The notes under the pieces: model-generated
The model's input: only the letters and a program-made list of their open reading frames with translations
The model's database searches: none
What the model was told of the DNA's origin: nothing
In this document: in pieces, positions 22,831 through 35,332 of the stretch
Layout of the letters: every line of letters begins with the position of its first letter
How positions within the stretch are numbered: the first letter of the stretch is position 1
Translations under genes and position numbers: made by a program
Assembly (NCBI GenBank): GCA_031310005.1
Contig: CM062387.1
Span: 186,001-250,000 of the forward strand
Direction of reading: 5' to 3'
From: Dactylellina haptotyla
Lineage: Eukaryota > Ascomycota > Orbiliomycetes > Orbiliales > Orbiliaceae
Length of the DNA: 64,000 nucleotides

Positions 22831-23163
22831 CGTTATCTGTTTCAATTTATGACTCTAGTGTTTGATTTTGGTTCTGTAATTTACGTGATCATGTTGGTGC
22901 ATGCATTCGAATATCCTTTAGAAAGCGATTAATAGTATCGGCGCACTTATAATTGTAGTTTGTGATTTGTTATAGGGAAAGAAAAATATTATTTGGATCT
23001 GTTTTGTTTCTAGATACAAGAAAGACTATATATTATCGAGTGGAAGTATAAACAGGAATGAGAAACGCCAGGTACTCCCGCTAGTCAGGTATCAAACAAG
23101 CCATTATGCATTAGATGTGAATAAGAAGATATATATTATTATTATAGTCAATTGTTATTCACT
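22831..23163. other. Short intergenic between convergent genes
   Basis: A 333-bp AT-rich gap between two 3' ends; likely carries both polyadenylation regions. Confidence 0.5.
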
Positions 23164-23493
23164 CTATGAATGCCTGTTTGGACCGGCACCCTGACCGTGG
23201 GTGGTACCTTCGTCGAGAGCGGCGGTCGACGATGGGCTGGATGGTGATGAACTGCCGGGACCCTCGCGTACTCTGAGCGTCAATCCGACAGCGAGACCGA
23301 CCACGATTGCGATCAAGATGATGTTGAGGAGGATCAAGAGGCTGAAGAAGAGCTTTCGGGAGGTCTTTTTGGCGGAGAAGGGGACTCTGATGGTTGATTC
23401 GTCAGAATCGACGGACGGGCGGACTTTCTCCAGGTCGATGCTGCGCATGTCGACGGACGTCTTTGGGGGAGCTTGGACTTGAGCTTGTGTCAT
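23164..23493 (-). CDS. Small single-pass membrane protein
   Basis: An intronless frame of 109 aa from the ATG at 23493. The N-terminal 50 residues are hydrophilic, with basic residues (Ser-Ala-Lys-Lys-Thr-Ser-Arg-Lys) just before one strong membrane helix (LFFSLLILLNIILIAIVV, about 56-82). The C-terminal 30 residues are Ser/Pro/Gly-rich. The basic side suggests an N-in orientation. Family unknown. The frame stays open upstream of the ATG, but no other in-frame ATG is there. A TATA-like box sits about 170 bases upstream. Confidence 0.55.
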   Translation of the reverse strand: MTQAQVQAPPKTSVDMRSIDLEKVRPSVDSDESTIRVPFSAKKTSRKLFFSLLILLNIILIAIVVGLAVGLTLRVREGPGSSSPSSPSSTAALDEGTTHGQGAGPNRHS

Positions 23494-23661
23494 TTTGGAG
23501 GTATTTGAAGTCGAGGTGGTGGAGCTATCCAATGCAGCCAATGTGAAGGTATGTATTAGAGAAATAAGATTGCGAATCGCGATCGATAAGAAGTTATGAG
23601 CTGAGAATGTTTTGATTGATTGATATGGATTGAAACGAATTAACAGAGCCCCCTTCTCCTC

Positions 23662-23669
23662 TTTTTATA
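23662..23669 (-). promoter_or_regulatory. TATA box candidate for the membrane protein gene
   Basis: TATAAAAA on the minus strand, about 170 bases before the ATG at 23493. Confidence 0.4.
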
Positions 23670-26600
23670 ATTCCTCGAAATCCGACCACGACGCTCAACC
23701 TCCGTCCAATGAAGGGATTCGTCAGCCAGCCCGCGTTGCAAGTTTGTACGTAACCGTCTCTAGCGGATCCTCGACGTCCCCACCGCGATGCTGCGAACCA
23801 CGGTCAACCATGCCGGACAGGGTTCGGTCGCCAATGAGACGTGTGCGGCTGACTCATCCCGCATACTTTTGAAATAGCGGGCGCACCGTCGGTCTGGTGC
23901 GCGGCGCCATTTAGATCTCAAAGTGGTTAACTCTTCCCACAAAAATGCTACTCTCTCTCCCCTTTCCTCACAAAAATTGTCGAAAAATAAAACTGTATTT
24001 CTGCACTTGCAAGCATATAGTGGAGATTTCTCTTCGAAATTTCGTCCTCCTGACGAGGTACTCCTCCGCTTCCAGCATACTTGGAGTTGTAGGTTAAACC
24101 ACAATCGGAAAAATTTTACGCAGGGGGGTGCAGCACCATAACGAGAGTCATCATGATTCAAATTCTTCACGGACGCCAGGCCAGTCGGAACCCCTCGCTA
24201 GTGCAGATCCTATTTTCGAACTTTTCTTCCGTAATACGAGATTTTAGCATCTTCACAAATGCGGTTTTGACTCACTGAATTTTAAACCCCAGTTTGTCGC
24301 AGAATGCCGAGGGTTGCACAGTACTTGTTTCGGCCATAATCGATATGCTAAACGAGCAGTGAAGCAGCTAGCAGATTAGCTAAGCTGGTTTTTCGGGCTG
24401 GTGGGGCTTGTTCGGCACCTCTTTTGTCACAGCGGATGTTGCAAAATAGGAAGGAGGTTGTGTTGTGTACGAAGCCCGCCCGTCGTCATTTGCACCGGCA
24501 CAAGTCTTTTTTCTAATTCGTCTGACGCGGCGGGTCGGGAAGGGAGTCAGATTTACGGTGAGGATTCGGTAGTACTCTGGATATTTTTCATTGTATTAGG
24601 TTCTATCGGGAAGGTAGGATGGTGAACAATGACTATGTACACCAGGCCAGACGCTTAACGTTAAATTTTACGTTGACGTCGGGTCGGGGATCTGGATGCA
24701 ACACGATGTCGGGCATGGTTGTTGCGATTGAGGCTCACGGGGCGGTTCGGATGAAAAATATTTTTCCTATTCGATATATGCGACATTTGGTATCTGTAAG
24801 ACTATTCTCAGAATGTTACCGTAACTCATTTTTAATTTCATCGCAAACATCAGTCAGGTTGCCTTTCTTGAATGGAAATTTTAGACCAAAGTTATGGCGC
24901 TTCGAAGTATCGAGGTCCTGTTCAATTCATCTTCCAATACTCCAACCGACTTGTTCTACATCGTCAATTGACAACTGACGTAAAATTATGGCACTAACAC
25001 AGTTCTAAAAAGTTATTAGATTCTTACTAAAAAGGAGAAAAAGTCTATTAGACCAAACCGATCCAGTAGCTTTGCGAATACTATTTTTATAAACAATGTG
25101 TTCTTTAGGGCTAGTGAATGATTTTTGAATAATTTTAATCTACGGTAACCGATCGCTGGGTGCGTGGAAAGCCTGCGCCAAAACGCGTCACTTTTGGGAT
25201 TAATAATTTCTAACAGAATTATAATTGACTTTTTTTGATCAACAAGTCTTGTAAGCTTGTCCATACCCCGCAAACAAAATATTTAAGATACCGTCTTAAT
25301 AAGCTTGAAGCTAGTCCAACGAAATTGAAGGAACAATACTTCTTATATTGACAATGGCTGTACATAACCTTCTTCATTGCAAATCAAAGCTATCCGCAGC
25401 AAATCGACTCACATCCAAAGGGTCTATACCAAGTCGGCCGGTTTGTACCTGTTGGTCCAGTTTACTCTGGCTTCGGACGCTCCCGCGGTTAATCTCATGC
25501 GTAATCATGGGGCCTAGTACAACACAACCCCCAGATCATAAGATAAATGCCGACTCACAGAATGTAATGATGCATTGTACACCTGCATCCCTTGGCAGAA
25601 ACTGGCCTCTGATTCAAGGGATTCAAATCATATCGCATTATATGTATTATGAAAAGCTATAAAATCGCCCCAATCGAATACTCTAGTGCCGTGCCAGTCT
25701 TAGCTAAAGGGGTTTGGCGAAGTATACAACGGTCGTTGGGGCCACCAGCTATAGTTACACTTACAAAATAGTCAACGTGGTTAAGAGGCTAGGCCTCAGA
25801 TCTCCATAGTGTCTTGACTCTTGCCCAATGCTACGCGGCTGCGCAGTAAACCCACGAGCCCAATTCACGGATAAAAGTTCAGGTTTGAAATCCTTAACCA
25901 AACGTAAAAAAACATTTTTCCACTAGCATGGAGTAAAGGAATCCAAGGCTATTAAACATCTCCTCCCTAATAACATGAACTGGACAAATTTAACCAGCCC
26001 TAATTAGTATTTAGGTCGATCAATTCCTCGGGTAGCTCTCCGATATCTTGATTTTTTAGCTCAGAAATTCGGATACTTCGGAAACAGAGAACCCATGGTT
26101 GCGTTCCTTGCGTACCAAAATATGAAGTCGGCAATTGTGCACGGTATCATCTCGCGTTGTAAACAGTGGAGCCGAGAAATTATTGGTAAATATATCCCTG
26201 ACAACAGGCTTTGACCCCGCCGGATGCACCGTGGGGTAATTCAATTTTCTTTTTGTAGGTAGAATGAATATTTTATAAATCACTTACATCGCATTACAGC
26301 CAAGCCAACGGGCTTGGTCAATATAATACAATGCCAAGTATATAAAACCCGACGCCAAGTTTCCAACATTTTAAAAATACTCCTCCTCCTTTTTTCCACC
26401 TTGGAGCCAAGAAGTCTATCGCGGGAAAACAGAGACGTTACCGATGATAATATATTGCATTTATAGCTAGCGTTTCGGCTGTCCTATCAGCTGCTTTAAA
26501 CTTGGCAAGGCTGATTTACCAAAACGAGGATGTATGTACAGTTACGGAAGTCGAGATGCACGATCCCGAGTCTAGGAGAGATTATTAAAACCTGACAGAT

Positions 26601-27504
26601 ATGTCTAACCCGAAGGAGTCATGATGAAGTCCCGGCTCGGTTGAAGTTTTGTTTCACCAAGTCGCGGTTCTTTTTGCATCTCAAATCAATTTAGCATAAA
26701 TTATAGCTAGCATAACACCAGTAAGTGGTATCATAACAAAATTCGACTGGATAGATAACTAACAGTAAGATTTAATATTAGTAGGACCAATATGTCAATA
26801 ATATAGCAGCATGAGATAATAGGCAAGACTGGCAGAAACAATAATACTTTTGTGCAGTAGTGAGCGAACGATGGCCGATAAGCGACAGGCTGTACTAACA
26901 ATACACTACAATAGCACACATATATTAGAACCCGTTGTTCTAGGCTTTTTATCATATGATCATCAATGAACCGAACCATAGGCATAATCCTAAAGGATAT
27001 GGAGGTGGGTAATAGCTGGAGAGCCGCCGATAACAGTCGCAATTTTAGTAGAACAATAGCAAGTATAGCCCTTACATTATATATAGATAATGCTATTCAA
27101 GTCGGGTGACCGTGCCGTCAACGGCGGTTCTCTTACTCTACATGGAGTTTTTCAAAGATTTACCTGCTCTTTGCGGATCCGCCAGCTTAGGCTGAAATGC
27201 GAAACATGTTTCTTGATAGACGGAAGCCAAGGCTCGTTCCCGATGGGGTAATCTGGGGGTTTTAATACGCGGAAGCGATATTATCGTTTTTGGCATATTC
27301 AAAATATCATCTCGGATATCTTTCCGAGACAGACTAGTATCCCAACCCTCTATGTTCATGCTTAGTATAAAAGACACCATCTTACCGTCTAGCTTGAAAC
27401 TTAACTTTTACAGAAACCAAACCTCCTCGGGCGGACAACTTCACACAGGTATTAAGAATAACAATATCTAACAATCTCTTGTGTCTTGCTGGTTCATATC
27501 AACA
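23670..27504. other. Gene-poor AT-rich stretch
   Basis: Nearly 4 kb with no open frame that looks like protein on either strand. Many stop codons occur in all frames, and AT-rich tracts are frequent from about 24.9 kb onward. The last 150 bases contain the TATA box and leader of the CE1 esterase. It may be old, mutated repeat sequence, but I cannot name a parent element. Confidence 0.4.
27366..27373 (+). promoter_or_regulatory. TATA box for the CBM1 esterase gene
   Basis: TATAAAAG, about 130 bases upstream of the ATG at 27505. Confidence 0.5.
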
Positions 27505-28612
27505 ATGAAGTCTATACTCTTGCACGCCTCAGCGCTCGCTATTTTTGCGCAGGTTACATTCGGACAACAAGCTTTATGGGGTCAATGTACGTTTGAAAAG
27601 CTGTCTTGGTAGAATAAAGGATGACTAACGTATAGTTTAAGGTGGTGGCATCGGATGGACTGGGCCTACTACATGTGTATCTGGAGCATGCTGCGTTTCT
27701 CAGAACCCGTACTATTCTCAGTGTCTCTCTGGTAACTGCAATGGAGGCGGAACTACAATGACTACCACAACTAGAGTTGTAACCACCAGTGGAACAGCCA
27801 CAACCACGAGTAGAACAACTACGACTACTAGTGGTAGTACCGGTGCGACTTCTCTTTCGCCAGGATGTGGAAAGACTGCCACTTTGACCAGCGGTACAAA
27901 GAGCATGACAGTCAATGGCAAGACACGTCAATATATCCTCAGGGTCCCTAACAACTACAACCCAAATACTCCCTACAAGCTCATCTTCGGATGGCACTGG
28001 CTCAACGGTAACATGCAAGATGTTGTTAATGGTGGTTATTATGGTATGCAAGGCCTTGCTTCCGAAACGGCGATTTTTGTCGCTCCGAACGGTATAAACA
28101 ACGGGTGGGGTAATAGCGGTGGCGAGGACGTTACATTCTTCGATCAAATGCTTCAAACCATCGAAAACGGACTATGCGTCAACCAGAAGAAAAGATTTTC
28201 AGCCGGTTGGAGCTACGGAGGATCCATGTCATTTTCTCTCGCATGCTCCCGAGCAAGCGTTCTCCGCGCTGTAGCAGTCTTGTCCGGTGCCCAATTAAGC
28301 GGCTGCAATGGTGGCAACGACCCAATGCCCTACTTGGGTATCCATGGTACTCACGACTCTGTTCTCGACATTTCACTAGGTCGTACCCTCCGTGATAAGT
28401 TTGTAAAGAACAACGGGTGCACTGCGCAATCACCACCGGAGCCAGGTGCTAACAGCGGCACACATATTAAGACTCAATACAGCGGATGCAGAGCTGGGTA
28501 TCCTGTGACGTGGATTGCCCATGACGGAGATCATACACCTACTCCAACAGATAGAGGTAGCAGCTCATCCTGGGCTCCCGCTGAGATCTGGAACTTCTTT
28601 AATCAATTTTAG
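27505..28612 (+). CDS. CBM1-linked CE1 esterase, feruloyl-esterase-like
   Basis: A secreted serine esterase that probably releases ferulic or related acids from plant xylan or pectin. Exons 27505-27586 and 27642-28612 (55-nt intron, TTTAAG acceptor) give 350 aa. Signal peptide 1-20. An N-terminal CBM1 at about 22-59 ([16 protein letters not shown]...PYYSQC) has the intron splitting its first Cys codon. A short Thr/Ser linker follows, then the catalytic domain from about residue 100. The nucleophile is Ser218 in Gly-Trp-Ser-Tyr-Gly-Gly. Asp266 in Gly-Thr-His-Asp and His321 or His324 in His-Asp-Gly-Asp-His complete a plausible triad. The layout matches fungal CE1 esterases; substrate is inferred. 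The third CBM1 enzyme in this window. Confidence 0.9.
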
Positions 28613-29403
28613 AAGAGTCTCCCTGTATATTATCTTTATAACGGAATATATGTTCCGACTTCCTCTTTATATATAATCCTTAAAATAGAAAGAAGGTACT
28701 TATGTTTGAGACTGACAGTATTAGCTGGAAATATTGAGATATTTAAATGACTAAAGCTATAGCCTAAGAAGTATTAGTGGTTGGAACCGGAATCCATTCC
28801 AACCAGCCCTATATTGTTGCGGTTAGGGGTTAGGGTCGTATAAGGTGCATAACCAGGCCAGTACATTAACAGTTATATATATATGACGAGTTCCTCCAGT
28901 TCCCTTCATGCCCTCTAGGGTCTTTATCTCATAATTGAAGCGTTAATGTTAATTTTGCTGATTGGTTGGAAATAGATCAACAAAAAAATAAACCACCAAT
29001 TCCCAGACTTCCGAAGCTAGGATGCTGGGATGTAAACTTGTTTAGTAATGTTTTTGGAAGTCTAAAAAGTCTAGTCTCGTCCCCAGACCAACACAAAAGC
29101 AGTGGCACTCTGATCATGATCTCTATCATAAAGTTGGAAGCCTTATGTGTATACAAACTAGGTTCTTTGCTACATTCGTCTAGTAGCGCGCTATCGCCAC
29201 CCTCAAGATGTGTATTCTCAATTTGCCTTCTAATCCAGACTACGACAGCTCTCTTTCGAGTATAGTAGAGTTTTCGACAAGCGCGGCATATACTTCCGCG
29301 TCTAAGAGTTGAAATGTTTTCTTCTGTAAACTTTATACCAGAGTTTATTCAAAACTGTCTCACTCCTATCCATTCCCCTATATCGTTTCATATCACTTTT
29401 GCA
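28613..29403. other. Intergenic, nothing recognised
   Basis: About 790 bases of AT-rich sequence between two plus-strand genes. Holds the terminator of the esterase gene and, near its end, a pyrimidine-rich leader for the gene at 29404. No clear coding signal. Confidence 0.45.
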
Positions 29404-30559
29404 ATGCATATAACACTCTTGTGCCTCGTTGGCACATTCGCAAGCGCCAGGGCGCAAACAACAGGCTTTATAGGCATAAAGCCAGTAAATAAAGACTTGG
29501 GAGAGTTTTACGGTACGCCACGTTTACATGATGATATCTATCGGAGCTATATATAACCACCGGATATACGACATGAGTGCTAATGTAAAGTGTAGCAACC
29601 TTCGATGCGGAAGGCCAATCTGTGACGGTTCACGATAAATCCATGGTCGGTATGGACAGCGTCGGGCGGAGAACGTGGTCGATCACCGCCAGTCCGACCA
29701 AGCCAGGCACCGTCGTCATCTCGTCACTCTGGATTGACGATTCGGAGCCGCAGGGATGGGTCGCACGAGAGAGACTGACAAGCCTTCGCTCACCGGTCCG
29801 ATGGGTAGACATTAACAGCATATACGAGGCGGGGGAGTACAATAACGCAGGGTGAGCAGTTCTCAAAGTCCTGGGAGAGAGAATTATTGTTAACGGCGTC
29901 GACTCAGCTTTCGGCTTGAAAAGAACTCGCGGCCCTTCACTTTCGATTCGCAGTATATCACCCAATCGACCATCTTACCGCCACTAGAAAACATCCCGAT
30001 GACGGCACCAGGCCAATGGGAGAAACCAAAGTTCTACAGTAAGATGGCCATCCCACCTCTTTACCCCGCTTACTAAACAGTTTAGTGTGCATTTCGCACA
30101 AGAACTACCATTATTGGACCGAAGACGCCGAGGACGAAAAGAAAGCGAACCCCGCGCATTGGGGCTGGAGCGGCGCCACATTGAACTTGGACCCTGCAGC
30201 CCGAAAGCTACTGCGAGCCCGTTGGCGTCTACGTCCTCGCCTACCCGGACCCCACGAACAAAAAAATAAAGTAAGCAAGCTATATTAATATGCACTACTC
30301 TCGCAGTATTACTAAACTGCTTCAGGTTTGATTAGGGATAGCAGAGCGAGCGGTTATACGCCCCCCGCCTCCACGCGGCCTATTAACGACCGTATTTTAT
30401 TATTCTTGCAGGTTGGCTCGAATTATGCGTAAGGATGGATTGGATGTACATTTGAAGCGAGAAAAACAACAACATGCCCAGTTGCAACAAAGGGGGACTG
30501 CACGCTATGATGTGAATCGCCAGATATTGTGTATATGTGTGTGTGTATGTTTGCAGTAG
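29404..30559 (+). pseudogene. Secreted-protein gene with an apparent frameshift in exon 4
   Basis: Five exons can be followed: 29404-29512, 29596-29851, 29908-30038, 30086-30270 and 30412-30559, all with GT donors and AG acceptors. A signal peptide (HITLLCLVGTFASARA) starts the protein. Exons 1-3 and the first part of exon 4 read cleanly, up to NPAHWGWSGATLNLDP. From about 30209 the protein-like sequence (YCEPVGVYVLAYPDPTNKK) is in a frame shifted by +1, and that frame links correctly through the last intron to the final exon. One extra base, or two missing, near 30190-30208 explains this. It may be a real mutation, making the gene broken or truncated, or an assembly error. The family is not recognised. 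Confidence 0.55.
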
Positions 30560-30678
30560 TAGTGTGATAACTTCCCTCCCAAAGCGCCGTTAATGTGACA
30601 AAGATAAACATCAGAACGAGAAATCAAACTGTGACTAGAATGAAAATAACAAAAGAACGATAACCGCGAGAAGAGAGA

Positions 30679-31503
30679 CTAGTCGTCTTCTTCTTCGTCA
30701 TCCTCCTCCTCGGCGTCTTCGTCTTCTTCGGCGTCCTCTTCTGGCTCTTCCTCAGGTTCCTCCTCCTTCTCCACCTTCTTGCCGCGCTTGGAGGTGGCGG
30801 CCTTCTTCGGGGCGGCTTTCTTGGGAGCGACGGTCTCTTCCTTCTTCTTCCTTCCGCGCTTTTCTCCTGCAGGGGAGGTCGACTTGGTGGTCTTCGCGAC
30901 CTTGGCCTTGGGCTCCGCACCCTCCTCCTTGCGAGGCCTGCCTCTCTTCCTGGGCTCGCCGGAAGCGGTGAGGACGACGGGACGCTTAGGAGCTGGGCCG
31001 CCTGGCTTGGGGGGTCTGCCGCGGCCACGCTTCACGGGGGCGGCGGCAGCGGGTGCGTCGTCCTTCTTGTCGGTTTTAGCGTCGGCCTTGTCGGCGGCAT
31101 TGTCTACGTCTGGAGCAGGCGAAGAAGAATTGGGTTCATCAGCATCTTTCGAAAAAGTAGTAGCAGAAGTAACAGCAGATGTTGCGGATTTGAAAGCTGC
31201 GGATGCGTAGCCGGCTGTGGTTCAACGAGAATGAACAGCAACAACAGGGAGAACGCGCGTCAGCCGGGTAAGTAGAATCGAATCAACCTTCACTAGAAAT
31301 ATATATAATATATGTATACATCTATCTATACAATTTATATAGCTTCATGATATCTTCCAATGCGCAACCGGATAATCCTCGCCGGCAGCTTTGCGGGGAG
31401 GATTACGCGAGGACAGCGTGCGATGGGGTGTGTTTGCTGGGGGGTTTTTACTGTGGAAGGAAAACGCAAACTTACCCAAATTCTGGAGCTTGGAGGCCGC
31501 CAT
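30679..31503 (-). CDS. AT-hook protein, HMGA-like, with acidic tail
   Basis: A probable nuclear chromatin protein that binds the minor groove of AT-rich DNA. A 9-residue first exon (31503-31476) is joined across a 261-nt intron to exon 2 (31214-30679), giving 187 aa. AT-hooks sit at about 71-79 (KRGRGRPPK) and 98-105 (RKRGRPRK), with a weaker third basic patch at about 127-134 (EKRGRKKK) lacking Pro. A Lys/Ala-rich stretch follows, then an acidic Glu/Asp tail of about 35 residues. That order of hooks then acidic tail is typical of HMGA-type architectural factors. The short first exon (AASKLQNL) is in good frame and the splice sites are clean. The upstream DNA is strongly pyrimidine-rich on this strand. 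Confidence 0.8.
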
Positions 31504-34500
31504 GGTTACTGCTGCTGGATCTACGGGGGTACTTGCGTCGACGACCGGGCGCGTATTTGCTGGCAAACGGGCAAAACTTCGGACGAGGTCGAAGAGAGAG
31601 GTGTCTGAACTGCGATTTCGAGCGTCTTTTGGAGGTTTTCGAGGAGAACTGGATTTTCTGTGAATTTTCGAACGAAGGCAGAAGAGAAAGGAAAGGAGAA
31701 AAAATGGGCGAGGGAAATTTGGTGGGCGGAGAGGAAAATGAAATTAGAAAAAAAAAAAAAAAAAAAAAAAAAGTAAGAAAAGGGAAGAAAAAAGAAAAAT
31801 AGGGAAAATAGGGAAACTTCACCCAACAAACCCCGAAAACCCTCCTCGACGACGGGCTGAAACGCCCCTTTGAAAGAAACCTTTTACCCGATTTTTTGCA
31901 ATTTTTTCCAAATTTCTGCGAATTTTCTCCCCCGCCGACTGGCATCCCGTCGAGGTCGCCGCGTCGTCCGGCGACGTGAAGGGCTTCTTCCCACCAACAC
32001 GGCGGCCAGCCTGATGTGTGGCGTGTCGCCGGTGGCTGGTGAACCCAGCATCCTGATCCGGCAAGGTGTCTCCGTAGAGCGAGCCACCTGGTGGGGACTT
32101 GTCTCACGTAGGCCGGTGGGGACAAGTGGGATTACGGTTCATGCGGGCATGGTTTCTCCAGAAAAAGCCCTTTATTCGCAGGGCTTATGTTCGAGCTTTG
32201 GGGAATGCAAAGCTCGGTGATAGCAAACTGTTTGCTTGGTGTTTCCCAATTCCTCGGATTAGGCTGTTCGGTAGCACACACCACGGCGCGGATGTTTCCG
32301 AACGTTTAACCACCAATAAATACCCAGCCGTGCTCGTGCTGTACATGATGGCGGTGGCTTTGCGAGCGATTATCACACAACCGAGACGGAAATATGTAAC
32401 CAATGAGTTTGGCTTTCTCGTGCGTTACTAATTATGAAAACAAATTCTATCATATTTGACGCTCATTTTATATAGCAACCCGGTCTGACCTCTCTCACTA
32501 GATCAGCTTGAGGTCGTGAACGAGACAAACTACCTATCGGATTGTCATCAACCCACGGAAATTGATAGCTTAAAATAACTTGTTTATACCAATTTCCAGA
32601 TCAGTATATCTCTCAGTCGCGTTCTCTAACGTCCATTTAATCCGTGTTTCTACCCGGCGTCACCGGATACTAACTACAATCCTATAGCTATCACGTCAGG
32701 ATCCTCGGTGAGTCGTCTTTCGACATAATAACGCAATTTACAGGTTTAAACTCAAAACATGGTTCGAATTCGCTGGAAATATGATCGTACTACCCTCCCG
32801 TAATTGAACTAGTATCTTTCTCCGAGTATTACTCGCTATCTAACAGGTAATGATGTAAATACCTGAGAACTCTTCTTCAAGTCATATCGTGTATTGCGAC
32901 CACCGCGACGCCGAAAGATATATCCCAATAGAATCGGACATGTAGAAAATTTCAATACCATTTCCTGCTTCAAAGTTAGGCAGCAGCCGGCTCATCTCCG
33001 AATAGCCCGATCCCGATCATACCGGGTCCCAAATCGAGCACGATCCATAATGTACCCTCTAAAATCCGAGGGTGACATGTAATCGGCCCGTTGCTAATTC
33101 TCCATGTTGATCCTTTCGTAGCGAGAAATCCAGCATCGGTCATCATGCATGCAGGGTCTCCCGGTTCGCCAAACTTACAGAACCCGACGATCATGGCATG
33201 ATTTTCATCCATGACGGAGTCTAGAAGTCATTTGTCGTTCATCTTGTACCCTCACGGTTAACGACGGACAGTGCTCGAGCTTTGGTCGCGATGGAAAGAG
33301 CCTTGTATTTCTAATTTGCCTCAACGTTAAACCACGGCGATGCCTGCCCTTCGGGTCGTGAAGCTACTGAGTCCTTCCATTGGTTCACTCTCCGCTAACA
33401 AGGCATCAAAACATGGGTCCAGGAGAGTTGAGCCGCTAAATAGTCTTGCGGGCCGCAGTTCTAGTCTGAGAGCATGGTCGAGCATGCGGCGAGCCAAGAG
33501 AAGGAAGCCTCCATAGAGCTCGGAGAAGGAAAACTCTGTAAGAGATTTTCACTCACAGGATCTGATAATTCTACGATAACTTGGCGAATACTAATCGAGG
33601 CGCAAGACAAGTGGTGAGCCTGTAGACCGTGAGGTTACGGCCTTTGCCCAAAGAGGTAGGCGTGAACCTTCGCTGTTGGGAAAAGTGTGTTGTTTGGAGC
33701 AGTTCGAGAAGGAAATCCATGCGCGGCCGCTGCCAAGCAGCAACGATAACGGCCTCCAACTGCCTTTCGAAGCGATAAGGCCGCTGATTCTGCTAGGTTT
33801 CTTGTTATTGTCATGGATGGCGTGAAAAACGGACGGCCGAATCAATGCCGCACCCTGAGTGGTTAGTGCCAAAACTTGTTTTCACGTCAGGGTGACATTG
33901 TATTACAAACTATCCTCGAAAGATCAATAGCTCGAGTAAGGATGATGGAACGAGGAGACGATTATTGATATCGATAACATCTCCAGATCGACACGCCATC
34001 ATATCGTTATCTACGCATCGCGATCAACGTGTTGATATAATATGCATGTCATCTATCGGAGAATGAGAAAATATCCGACGTCGTTTATGCATAAAGCGGT
34101 AATCATGCATAATGTTGAGGCGTAAAGTCAATTTCATACCATCTCGATTCGAGCGACTGCGATTCATGAGCTCAAGCCAAGAAACCCGCACAAGCATAGG
34201 GCGACTTCGATCCTTGGGTCGCCGTTTAGGATATCGTCGGCTTCTCAGCGGTCATAAAATTTCCATGCATTGAGGGAGAAATTTCTTTCACGTCCCACAG
34301 GCCTCCAGAGGAAACTGGGACTCGCTAAAGCAGGGCGGTGTATAATTAGTTCAATGACAAAATTCTACCGCAGGGGATCGAGAGAGAACTGCATCCGCCT
34401 GTGGATTGGAAATGTGGGCATATCCCTGGAAATGGCAAATCCGGATAGACAGGGACTAGGTAGAAAATTCTAGCTTCGGGATCGGGAAAATAGCTCAGTT

Positions 34501-34604
34501 GGCTTTACTTTCAGCTAGCTGCGCGACGGCATACCCTTGGGGCAAACTTCCACTCGCGATGCCTCGAGAGGACTATTCATGAATTCAGGCGGCCGTCAAA
34601 TATC
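31504..34604. other. Long intergenic region with poly-A/T tract
   Basis: About 3.1 kb. A run of some 25 A lies near 31748-31772 within a purine-rich block (31680-31810), about 245 bases upstream of the AT-hook gene, where it reads as poly-T in that gene's promoter or leader. Beyond this I see only short frames. A 78-codon minus-strand frame at 32976-33212 begins with ATG but shows no motif. Confidence 0.45.
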
Positions 34605-34613
34605 TATAAAATA
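34605..34613 (+). promoter_or_regulatory. TATA box for the 34772 secreted protein
   Basis: TATAAAATA lies about 165 bases before the ATG; a long C/T-rich leader follows, as in highly expressed fungal genes. Confidence 0.55.
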
Positions 34614-34771
34614 AGCTGGAATCGCTTCTCAATCGACCCTCATTCTCACAACATCATTCAATCATCACACAAAAGCATCTCTACCTCACTTTAATCACTT
34701 GATCTCTTTGGCATTTGCCTCTTCTCTATTCTCTATCTATTAAAGCTTACAATCGCTTTTAATCCGACAAA

Positions 34772-35332
34772 ATGATGAAGTTCATCGTCTCCCTCTCCGC
34801 CTTTGCATCCACTGCTTTGGCTGCAGTCGCTGCCATCCCCAGCTTCACTCTCCAAGCCGTCGCCCCAGGACAGCCCTTCGATGGCATGCCACTCACCCTC
34901 AACGGCCCCCTCGCCGGTCTCGGCCACGAAGGAAGCACCGTCCGCTTCTATGCCACAGGCAACGACGACAACGCCTACTCTTGGTCCCTGCACGGGTTCC
35001 CAATCGGCATCATCGACACTCCAGCCGTCCTTGTCGGCAACGCCGCCTTCAGCCTCGCCTTCCTCTCCCTCCCCGAACAAACCAGCAAGCAATACGGTGA
35101 GAACCTGATGATGGACAACTGGACCTTCACCACCGGCCGTCCATCCATCAAGATCGCTCCCGGCGCCGGCAAGTTCCTCAGCTACAACTTTGAGCAGCGA
35201 TGGTTCGCCTTCCCCGCTCAGGAGCAAGGAAAGTGGAACGTCATGTGGTGGGATGGCAGCTGCTGCGTTACCGCCAACGGTATCCCTCTCAAGCTGAAGC
35301 TTGTCGAGTCCAACGCTCGCGCTGATTCTTAA
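34772..35332 (+). CDS. Small secreted protein, cell-wall type
   Basis: An intronless frame of 186 aa. Residues 1-21 form a signal peptide (KFIVSLSAFASTALAAVAA). The mature protein starts at about Ile-Pro-Ser-Phe and is Gly/Pro/Phe-rich, with a Trp-rich C-terminal part (KWNVMWWDGSCC) and only two, adjacent, cysteines. Strong codon bias (many C-ending codons), a TATA box and a C/T-rich leader all suggest high expression. Size and layout resemble small fungal cell-wall or conidial surface proteins, but I cannot assign a family. No Kex2 site and no GPI signal are visible, so it is probably released or loosely held in the wall. Confidence 0.8.
   Translation: MMKFIVSLSAFASTALAAVAAIPSFTLQAVAPGQPFDGMPLTLNGPLAGLGHEGSTVRFYATGNDDNAYSWSLHGFPIGIIDTPAVLVGNAAFSLAFLSLPEQTSKQYGENLMMDNWTFTTGRPSIKIAPGAGKFLSYNFEQRWFAFPAQEQGKWNVMWWDGSCCVTANGIPLKLKLVESNARADS

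Noticed and set aside
31472-32125. 217-codon minus-strand open frame
   Set aside because: Made of a poly-T/pyrimidine tract read as Phe/Ser/Pro; overlaps the promoter and first exon of the AT-hook gene in another frame.
34733-35227. 164-codon minus-strand frame
   Set aside because: Antisense of the small secreted protein, which has a signal peptide, TATA box and strong codon bias.
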